From NCBI GenBank assembly GCA_023426005.1, contig JAFABO010000164.1, positions 1 through 6,624 of the forward strand: 6,624 bases of DNA. Direction: 5' to 3'. A program made the translations under genes and the position numbers. Origin of the DNA: Bacillota bacterium. Lineage in GTDB: Bacteria > Bacillota > Clostridia > Acetivibrionales > DSM-1351. Every line of letters begins with the position of its first letter. The first letter of the stretch is position 1. The notes under the pieces were generated by a model. That model did no database searches and was not told where the DNA came from. It saw nothing but the letters and a program-made list of their open reading frames with translations. Of the stretch, positions 1-5,309 are shown one piece after another.

Positions 1-128
1 AGCTCAGAGTTTTAAAGCAGGCAAGGCTTGTTAAATTCAGGAAGGACGGAAAGGTTGTCTACTATTCACTTGATGATGAACATGTAAAACACATATTCGA
101 TCAGGGTCTTCATCACATTTCAGAATAG
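1..128 (+). CDS. ArsR/SmtB-family metal-sensing repressor, C-terminal fragment
   Basis: This is the 3' end of a gene cut by the window edge; the first full codon starts at base 3 and the stop is TAG at 126-128. The 41 visible residues read as the end of the recognition helix, the beta-hairpin wing (around KFRKDGKVVYYSL) and the last helix of a winged-helix ArsR/SmtB repressor. In the last helix D25, H27, H38 and E41 of the fragment have the same spacing as the SmtB alpha-5 metal site (D104, H106, H117, E120), so zinc or a similar ion is the likely inducer. Family members are dimers that leave DNA when metal binds. A terminator follows, and the next gene is convergent and encodes a metal-binding membrane protein. 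Any regulatory link to that gene is inference. The N-terminus and any metal site there are outside the window. Confidence 0.9.
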   Translation, partial: LRVLKQARLVKFRKDGKVVYYSLDDEHVKHIFDQGLHHISE

Positions 129-155
129 TGTAATGAATTTAATGCCTTAAGGCGT

Positions 156-201
156 AAGGTATATGTTAAAGAGGCTCAGCTCTTTTCCATATACCTTTTT
201 T
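156..201 (+). terminator. Rho-independent terminator after the ArsR-type gene
   Basis: The 10-base arms AAGGTATATG (156-165) and CATATACCTT (188-197) pair perfectly. An inner AAAGAG/CTCTTT stem closes on a six-base loop, and T's run from 196 to 201 (four beyond the stem). It lies 27 bases past the repressor stop. On the opposite strand the stem is preceded by A's but has no T-run after it, so it is a clear terminator only for + strand transcripts. It may still slow transcripts leaving the convergent gene, for which no separate terminator was found. Confidence 0.88.
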
Positions 202-277
202 AATTTATGCGCGTGTCAGAGCTTCCTTGATCACTTATAGAACCAAACCCATTATAGCCCCTTTTATTCATTTGACC

Positions 278-2158
278 CTAATCGCAGCAGCCCCCTTCTC
301 CCGCCGGTGGTGTGTAATTGTCAACCTCACCTTTTACTTCATCAAGGTCAACGTTATTTATGTCATCAACCACCTTCACATAGCCATGAAGCATTCCCAT
401 CCAGCACTGGAAGGTGAAATCCTGTTCAGGTGTTAACAAGGGAGTTTCCTTCCGGCTTTGCAGATCAAGCTGCCCCTGGTACTCAGGAAATACTACAACA
501 TTATTACAGGAATTTAACTGTTCGGTATTAAATTTAATCTTGGCAGGAATTCCCTTTTGTAAAATTACAACTGCCGGAGAATAGCCATAGTCATTTACGG
601 TAACTGTTACCTCCTGTTGGTTATCGGCTATTTTTGCAAGCTGTATGTCGTCGGTTGGGATTTTCCCTCCTGCAAACTTTGTAGCCTTGGAACCGGCAGC
701 ACAGCATCCGCCTCCTCCCAGTACCCCCTCATAACTATCGTCTGCTAAAATATCACCAGCTGCAATATCACTTGCATCCGCACCCGAGATGTCACTGACC
801 ACCTTTATGCTGCTGGTGATCATTCCCATCCAGCAGGTATAAACAAAGGTGCCTTCCTGATCGGGTGTAAACTCTATAACGTTATCTCCGGCAGCAAGCT
901 TTTTATTTTCAATGCCGTATTCCGGAATATTTATGCTGTTATTGCAGCCGTTCAGTTCACTTTGAGCCGCAGAAATCGTCCATTTTACGGGTATGCCTTT
1001 CTGAACGATTATGGGAGCGTACCGTCCCGATTCAAGCTGGGTATTCACTGTCTGCACATCGCCTTCTAGCTTTGCAATTCCACCGGTGGCAGGCGTTGCT
1101 CCAAAAACAATGTTTGTATTGAAGCCGGAAAGCGCCAGACCCCTGTTCAGCATTACAATTCCCAATATCAGCACAAGCGCTGCACTCACTTTCATCATTC
1201 TGTGGGTAAACTTACCGCTCAAAAATGAGCTGACTGCTCCAAATCCGAACATGAGCGGGACTGTTCCAAGGCTGAACAGGAACATTGATAAAGCGCCTGC
1301 CATTATGCTGCCTGTGCCGAGGGCATATATCTGCATGGCCTGCAGCGGTCCGCAGGGCATCAGCCCATTCAGCAGTCCAACCACCAGCGGACCGCGGCTT
1401 CCGCTGTTTTCATGAACTTTTTTGGCAAATATCTTTGGCATCCTGGGGTTCAGTTTTCTGAGTGCAGGGAAAATATTCAGCATATTCAAGCCCATGATAA
1501 CCATAAAAACACCTGACAATATTGCAACTATACCCTTGGCTGTCCCCGAGAAGCTGATAACCGAACCAAGGCCGCCCACAATACCGCCTACCACGGTATA
1601 AGATATTACCCTGCCTCCATTGTACAATAAACTTGGTTTTAGTTTTGCATATTTCGAATCACCGCCAGAAACCTTATACCGGACACAGACAGACAGGTTA
1701 ATGCCCCCGCACATGGCTACACAGTGCAGAGAGGTCAGCAGCCCTATAAAAAACAATATGCCGTATCCCATGGATTGGTCAACCTGCGGGATAAAATTAA
1801 AACCAACGGTATTCTTAACAAGCATGTATAAAGCAAAAATAATTACTACAATACCGGCTATTTGTCCAATTCCCGTTCTGTCGGTGTTTTTGCCCGGCAT
1901 TTTGGCATCAGTGGTATTTATAGCAATATCCTCCGGCTTGTTTTTTACACTGTAATCCAGTTTTTCAACAGCCTCGATTATTTTATTTAAATCGGTTATA
2001 TTCAGATCATAAGTAACATACACGTTTGAACTGCTGTAAATAGCTTTTACATCAACTATTCCGTCAAGCTTTTTCAAGGTATTTTCTATCCTTGTTTCAC
2101 AACCCGTACAGGTCATACCGCCAACTTGAAGAATCTTCCGCATTGTCTTTTGTTCCAT
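278..2158 (-). CDS. HMA - DsbD_2/TauE-like membrane core - double cupredoxin fusion protein
   Basis: A 626-residue membrane protein, probably involved in copper or related metal handling (export, sequestration or delivery across the membrane). Residues about 6-72 form an HMA (ferredoxin-like) domain with the GMTCTGC metal loop (C17, C20). About seven hydrophobic segments follow (near 97-116, 130-150, 180-200, 206-228, 256-279, 284-308, 320-340). They carry LHCVAMCGG (C146, C150) and LMPCGP (C269), typical of the DsbD_2/TauE-SafE-like membrane family. Two cupredoxin-like domains (about 379-454 and 515-597) follow. Each has an NGCNN or NSCNN loop (C405, C551) and a CWMGM motif (C442/M444; C585/M587). 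Cys-Cys pairs occur in the linker (485-486) and at the C-terminus (624-625). An odd membrane-segment count would put the HMA inside and the cupredoxins outside. The start is ATG at 2158, because GGGAGGT lies five bases upstream. An in-frame TTG ten codons earlier would absorb that ribosome site into the coding sequence. Substrate and direction are not proven. Confidence 0.88.
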   Translation of the reverse strand: MEQKTMRKILQVGGMTCTGCETRIENTLKKLDGIVDVKAIYSSSNVYVTYDLNITDLNKIIEAVEKLDYSVKNKPEDIAINTTDAKMPGKNTDRTGIGQIAGIVVIIFALYMLVKNTVGFNFIPQVDQSMGYGILFFIGLLTSLHCVAMCGGINLSVCVRYKVSGGDSKYAKLKPSLLYNGGRVISYTVVGGIVGGLGSVISFSGTAKGIVAILSGVFMVIMGLNMLNIFPALRKLNPRMPKIFAKKVHENSGSRGPLVVGLLNGLMPCGPLQAMQIYALGTGSIMAGALSMFLFSLGTVPLMFGFGAVSSFLSGKFTHRMMKVSAALVLILGIVMLNRGLALSGFNTNIVFGATPATGGIAKLEGDVQTVNTQLESGRYAPIIVQKGIPVKWTISAAQSELNGCNNSINIPEYGIENKKLAAGDNVIEFTPDQEGTFVYTCWMGMITSSIKVVSDISGADASDIAAGDILADDSYEGVLGGGGCCAAGSKATKFAGGKIPTDDIQLAKIADNQQEVTVTVNDYGYSPAVVILQKGIPAKIKFNTEQLNSCNNVVVFPEYQGQLDLQSRKETPLLTPEQDFTFQCWMGMLHGYVKVVDDINNVDLDEVKGEVDNYTPPAGEGGCCD

Positions 2159-2192
2159 ACGGTACCTCCCTTCCTTCCTGCTTACCAAAGTT

Positions 2193-2233
2193 AATTACGG
2201 TTGAAGGCTTTCGCCTTCCAGCCGATAGTAATT
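2193..2233 (-). promoter_or_regulatory. Imperfect long hairpin in the 5' leader of the metal gene
   Basis: Read on the minus strand, GAAGGC and GCCTTC (2213-2218 with 2203-2208) form a six-pair stem capped by a GAAA tetraloop. Below it GGCTG can pair with CAACC (with one G-U pair and a one-base bulge). Then, past a four-base bulge, AATTAC pairs with GTAATT (2228-2233 with 2193-2198). It lies about 35 bases upstream of the ATG and is not followed by a T-run, so it is not an obvious terminator. It could be an RNA structure that affects stability or translation, or DNA recognised by a regulator. No known riboswitch class was recognised. Confidence 0.5.
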
Positions 2234-2272
2234 GACTTTTACTGTAATTATTTTAGCACTAAGTTATGAAGA

Positions 2273-2347
2273 TTTTATGTAGAGAAAAAGGTAATTGCTG
2301 CGGAAATATTACCAAAATATATGGAGTTTTCATGTAGATGAAAAAAC
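2273..2347 (+). repeat. Imperfect direct repeat in the control region
   Basis: Two similar blocks, TTTTATGTAGAGAAAAAG (2273-2290) and TTTTCATGTAGATGAAAAAAC (2327-2347), share an ATGTAGA core flanked by T-runs and A-runs. Their starts are 54 bases apart. Only the second is a perfect inverted repeat. They may be two sites for one regulator, but AT-rich sequence produces such matches fairly easily. Confidence 0.4.
2327..2344. promoter_or_regulatory. Inverted repeat, candidate operator 1
   Basis: TTTTCAT and ATGAAAA form a perfect seven-base inverted repeat around the spacer GTAG. The 18-base total length and twofold symmetry suit a dimeric helix-turn-helix regulator. It lies about 37 bases upstream of the possible -10 at 2381. 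The regulator is unknown and none is encoded in the window apart from the ArsR fragment. Confidence 0.45.
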
Positions 2348-2367
2348 TGTTCCCATGTGTAACAGTT
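2345..2367. promoter_or_regulatory. Inverted repeat, candidate operator 2 overlapping the promoter
   Basis: AACTGTT (2345-2351) and AACAGTT (2361-2367) are perfect seven-base inverted arms around the nine-base spacer CCCATGTGT. It starts on the base after the previous dyad ends. Its right arm would overlap the -35 position of a promoter with its -10 at 2381-2386, so a protein bound here could block or contact RNA polymerase. There is no T-run after it, so a terminator is unlikely. Confidence 0.5.
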
Positions 2368-2389
2368 AAATATAGGAATACATAATATA
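2362..2389 (+). promoter_or_regulatory. Candidate promoter of the acyl cassette
   Basis: CATAAT at 2381-2386 matches the vegetative -10 consensus at five of six positions, but the -35 hexamer 17 bases upstream (TGTAAC) is poor. The longer string CATAATATA (2381-2389) also fits CATAnnnTA, the sigma-K -10 of Bacillus, and an AC dinucleotide (2362-2363) lies 17 bases before it, roughly as in sigma-K promoters. Both readings are weak in sequence this AT-rich. The site is about 90 bases upstream of the first ATG of the cassette. Confidence 0.3.
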
Positions 2390-2478
2390 TCATTATGGCA
2401 GTAGCTTAAAATGTGTAGTATTCAATCAGGTAAGCCCTTACGCCATCTGACAAAACTATTTAAATGGAGAATACAAGT

Positions 2479-3924
2479 ATGAATGATTTAACTGATTTCT
2501 CAAAGTTTCCAACGACTGTTGAAGATTACAACAACGATCTGAAAAAATTATTCCAAAAGTACACAAAGATTTACCCGCCGGAAAAAAGTCCAACCGAAGA
2601 CAGCCCCGACATAATACCTGCCAATGCTCACGATATGGTCAATTATATTGCCAAATACAGTCTGACAAATTTTGAGATTCAAGCAGTTATGAGACTTGAC
2701 AGAAGATTGGATTTTAACAAACTTGTCAATGCTGTAAGGTTGTCGATAGATGCGCAGCCTGTCCTCGGCTGCCGTTTTGTTAAAAGTGATCCCCCCTACT
2801 GGCAGCGCCTTGAGCTTAACGATAATATGGAGAAGCTCTGCTCTCTGGAGGAGGTGGATAACCCTGAGGAAGGCATCCAAAGGTTCCTGCAAATTTCCAT
2901 GAATATGGACAAAGATCCGATGCTGTTTGTCAGAGTGGTGCGCTCGGCTGATTATGATACCTTATGTATTAAAATAAACCATGTATGCAGCGATGCAGCC
3001 GGCTCAAAAGATTACATCCATCTTCTTGCGGACATTTATTCGAAAATTGACATTGGGAATACTGATTATACACCCATACCCGGCAATCGTGACCGAAATG
3101 ATCTTGAAAAGCTTAAAGCAGCACTTGGTTATGATACTCCCGCATCGACCTGGGGGCTTCAGCAGCAAATTGCATATCCGACCTGGAACTTTCCCTGGAA
3201 AAACAACCATACCGGTGATACGGATTTTTCACTGGGCAGGCTTCCATATGGACAATTGGACATAATGAGCCGTTATTCAAAGGCCAGAGGAGCAACCATC
3301 AATGATTTGCTGTTGACGGCAGTATTCAGAGCCCTTTTTCAGATATCCAAACCTCCTTATGGCATACCTATGGACATTCCGGTTACCATTGATCTCAGAC
3401 GCTACCTTCCCGGTCATAAAGCGGATGCAATAAGGAATCTCTCAGGCGGAATTGTTATAAGAATTGACAGAAGACCTGATGAATCCTTCGAAGAAACCCT
3501 GTCAAGAGTCATGACTTTTACAGACGCTATAAAAAGGAAACATCCCAGCATGCTAAATTTAAGCTGGTTGGATTATGTAGAAAAGTTAAGTTTCAGACAG
3601 CTTTGTGACTATTACAAATACATGATACAGGTTGCCGAATTGTCCTCACAAAACCCCTTTTATCCTGTTAATTGCTGCTCGCCCGTCCTTTCAAATATCG
3701 GGTTTATATCCAGGTCACTTATCAAATTCGGTGAAAGTACAGTAATGGATGCCTACATTGTACCTCCGGTTGTCCGTGCTCCCGGCATACTGCTTGTAGC
3801 CGGTACTTATAACGGCATAATGACTCTTGGTGTGGGCTTTTATAAAACCTCGGTTCAAAAGCATGTAATGGACAGCGTCATTGACAAAATTAAAGATCAA
3901 CTGGTGGAAGGCTGCATGGAATAA
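2479..3924 (+). CDS. Stand-alone condensation/PapA-like HxxxD acyltransferase
   Basis: A 481-residue cytoplasmic protein of the chloramphenicol-acetyltransferase fold shared by NRPS condensation domains, PapA-type and alcohol O-acyltransferases. These enzymes move an acyl group from a carrier-protein or CoA thioester to an alcohol or amine. Visible landmarks are a first lobe from about 50 (MRLDRRLDFNKLVNAVR, VLGCRF at 95-100), the catalytic NHVCSDAAG with H168 and D172, ATINDLLLTAVFRAL (272-286), DLRRYLP (305-311), and SNIGF (405-409) in the usual place of the second conserved loop. No signal peptide or membrane segment was seen. An N-terminal extension of about 50 residues precedes the fold. 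The start is ATG at 2479, because GGAGA sits eight bases before it; an ATG at 2464 has no ribosome site and overlaps GGAGA. The gene leads a cassette with an ACP, a ketoacyl synthase and a reductase, so an ACP-bound acyl donor is the natural inference. The acceptor is unknown. Confidence 0.85.
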   Translation: MNDLTDFSKFPTTVEDYNNDLKKLFQKYTKIYPPEKSPTEDSPDIIPANAHDMVNYIAKYSLTNFEIQAVMRLDRRLDFNKLVNAVRLSIDAQPVLGCRFVKSDPPYWQRLELNDNMEKLCSLEEVDNPEEGIQRFLQISMNMDKDPMLFVRVVRSADYDTLCIKINHVCSDAAGSKDYIHLLADIYSKIDIGNTDYTPIPGNRDRNDLEKLKAALGYDTPASTWGLQQQIAYPTWNFPWKNNHTGDTDFSLGRLPYGQLDIMSRYSKARGATINDLLLTAVFRALFQISKPPYGIPMDIPVTIDLRRYLPGHKADAIRNLSGGIVIRIDRRPDESFEETLSRVMTFTDAIKRKHPSMLNLSWLDYVEKLSFRQLCDYYKYMIQVAELSSQNPFYPVNCCSPVLSNIGFISRSLIKFGESTVMDAYIVPPVVRAPGILLVAGTYNGIMTLGVGFYKTSVQKHVMDSVIDKIKDQLVEGCME

Positions 3925-4022
3925 ATATCTCAGATTATCCTGAAAGTATTGCACATATTACCCCCTGGAAACATAAATTACTATTATTTAATAGCACTTA
4001 TTATTTGAATGGAGAGTAGGAT
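3925..4022 (+). promoter_or_regulatory. 98-base gap with palindrome and possible weak internal promoter
   Basis: The gap between the acyltransferase and the carrier-protein gene holds a perfect palindrome around TT, CTATTA-TT-TAATAG (3981-3994), and the carrier-protein ribosome site GGAGAG (4011-4016). A weak promoter-like pair, TTGCAC (3949-3954) and CATAAA (3972-3977), is separated by 17 bases. There is no stem plus T-run, so read-through from the acyltransferase gene is likely. The palindrome could be an operator or an mRNA processing hairpin. Confidence 0.3.
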
Positions 4023-4241
4023 ATGACAGTTAAAGAAAAGCTCAATCTTCTGGAAGAACTACTAATTGTTGAAAAAAATACACTTGATGAAAATGCGGAA
4101 CTAAGCAGTATCAACGAATGGGATTCCATGGCCGTAATATCGACCATCGCCATGTTTGACAGCATTTTTGGCAGGGAGTTAAAAACAGACGAAATAAAAA
4201 ACTTTAAAACAGTGAAAGACATTTTGGATCGGATGGAGTGA
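4023..4241 (+). CDS. Free-standing acyl carrier protein (phosphopantetheine-binding)
   Basis: A 72-residue, acidic, four-helix carrier protein of normal ACP size. The EWDSMAVI motif gives S35 as the serine that would carry 4'-phosphopantetheine, and W-D-S-M at this point is typical of specialised free-standing ACPs rather than housekeeping AcpP (DSL). It would hold the growing or finished acyl chain for the synthase, reductase and acyltransferase encoded around it. ATG at 4023 has GGAGAG six bases upstream. The stop overlaps the ribosome site of the next gene, whose start is 12 bases on, so translation is probably coupled. No phosphopantetheinyl transferase is encoded in the window, so a host enzyme (AcpS or Sfp type) must activate it. 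Confidence 0.88.
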   Translation: MTVKEKLNLLEELLIVEKNTLDENAELSSINEWDSMAVISTIAMFDSIFGRELKTDEIKNFKTVKDILDRME

Positions 4242-4253
4242 GGTGTGAAATAA

Positions 4254-5309
4254 TTGGCAACTGGAATACTGAAAAATGTGGAGATCAAGGGTATAGCATG
4301 TGCAGTGCCTGATCATGTAGTGAACAACAAGGATTTTTATCAGGTATTCGGTGAGGAAAATGTGGTTAAATTCATTAATATGACCGGTGTAAAACAAAGG
4401 CATGTTGCTTATGATGAACAGTGTGCCTCAGACTTGTGCTTTGTTGCGGCTCAAAATATCATGGAAAAATTAAACTGGGAGCCCTCTTCCATAAACGCTC
4501 TGATTCTAATAACCCAAACCCCGGATTACGCCGTACCGGCATCTGCATGCGTCCTACAGCACAGACTGGGACTAAGCGAGGACTGTATAGCCTTCGACAT
4601 TAATCTTGGCTGCTCGGCCTATGTTTATGGCCTATGGCAAGCCGCAACAATGATCTCAACACAAAATATAAACAGAGTGCTCCTGCTTGTTGGAGATACA
4701 AGCAATTTCGGAATAAATCCAAATGACAGCGCCACGGCAATGATATTCGGCGACGGAGGTTCGGCCACAGCCATGGAAAAATCAGAAGGTAAAGAAATAA
4801 AGTACTTTTTGAAAACCAAAGGCAGCGCTTATAAAGCAATCATGGTACCTGCCGGTCATGCAAGAAGCAGAAGCAAAATCATAACTGATGCAGCCTCCTG
4901 TGAATTGACCATGAACGGGGTCGATGTTTTCAACTTTACCATTACAGATGTCCCAAAGGCATTGAACAGTTTTTTTTCAGAATATTCAATCAATAAGGAT
5001 GAGGTCGATATGTATGTATTTCATCAGGCCAATTTATATATCCTCAAACATCTTTCAAGGAAATTGGGTATCCCTTCCGAAAAAGTACCTGTCTCCATAG
5101 ACAGATACGGAAATACCAGCGGCGAATCCATACCTCTTACACTTGTGGATGTGTTGGGAGGAGATCAGTCAGAGGGGGATATGAAGGTATTATTGTGCGG
5201 CTTTGGTGTGGGCTTGTCCTACGGCGGCATCTATACTGAGATCAAAAAGTCAGCCTGTCTCCCCATGATATATACCAATTATTATTTTAGCGGAGATGAG
5301 AAGCAGTGA
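4254..5309 (+). CDS. FabH-like 3-oxoacyl-ACP synthase III
   Basis: A 351-residue thiolase-fold condensing enzyme. The KAS III triad is complete: C120 in NLGCSAYVYG, H257 in VFHQAN, and N287 in YGNTSGESIP. The glycine-rich GFGVGLSYGG near the C-terminus (316-325) is also typical. KAS III enzymes load an acyl primer from CoA on the Cys and condense it with malonyl-ACP; some relatives act only as acyltransferases. The start is TTG at 4254, because TGAGGTG lies eight bases upstream, the first beta strand (KNVEIKGIACAVP) begins a few codons later, and no in-frame ATG exists nearby. About 22 residues follow the usual C-terminal strand, making it slightly longer than FabH. It sits between the carrier protein and the reductase, overlapping the latter by four bases. 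Separation from the rest of the fatty-acid synthesis genes suggests a specialised rather than housekeeping role; primer and product are unknown. Confidence 0.9.
   Translation: MATGILKNVEIKGIACAVPDHVVNNKDFYQVFGEENVVKFINMTGVKQRHVAYDEQCASDLCFVAAQNIMEKLNWEPSSINALILITQTPDYAVPASACVLQHRLGLSEDCIAFDINLGCSAYVYGLWQAATMISTQNINRVLLLVGDTSNFGINPNDSATAMIFGDGGSATAMEKSEGKEIKYFLKTKGSAYKAIMVPAGHARSRSKIITDAASCELTMNGVDVFNFTITDVPKALNSFFSEYSINKDEVDMYVFHQANLYILKHLSRKLGIPSEKVPVSIDRYGNTSGESIPLTLVDVLGGDQSEGDMKVLLCGFGVGLSYGGIYTEIKKSACLPMIYTNYYFSGDEKQ

Larger units (their letters stand above)
2159..2478. other. Divergent intergenic control region
   Basis: This 320-base AT-rich stretch separates the minus-strand metal gene from the + strand acyl cassette; no convincing gene lies in it. 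From left to right it holds the ribosome site of the minus-strand gene (complement of about 2163-2170), a long imperfect leader hairpin (2193-2233), a possible extended -10 for the minus-strand gene (TGCTAAAAT, complement of 2250-2258, with no good -35), a pair of similar direct repeats, and two abutting inverted repeats (2327-2344, 2345-2367). A -10-like CATAAT (2381-2386), a short GTAAG-CC-CTTAC palindrome (2430-2441) and the GGAGA ribosome site of the acyltransferase gene (2466-2470) complete it. Confidence 0.75.

Noticed and set aside
227..436. Plus-strand frame of 69 codons over the end of the metal gene
   Set aside because: It overlaps the conserved C-terminal cupredoxin coding region antisense, and its sequence is not protein-like.
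1011..1955. Plus-strand open frames opposite the metal membrane protein (1011-1415, 1620-1955)
   Set aside because: They lie antisense to a well-supported long gene with clear domains, and have no recognisable motifs or ribosome sites.
2159..2188. Longer N-terminus of the metal membrane protein from a TTG at 2188
   Set aside because: The extra ten codons translate straight through the GGGAGGT ribosome site of the ATG at 2158, and TTG has no ribosome site of its own at good spacing.
2464..2478. ATG at 2464 as the start of the acyltransferase
   Set aside because: There is no ribosome site before it, and GGAGA directly after it is ideally placed for the ATG at 2479. The ACP leader has the same arrangement.
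4023..5309. ACP and KAS III as part of the housekeeping fatty-acid synthesis operon
   Set aside because: No fabD, fabF, fabZ, fabK or acc genes are nearby, the ACP has WDSM instead of the AcpP-type DSL, and a condensation-type acyltransferase leads the cassette.
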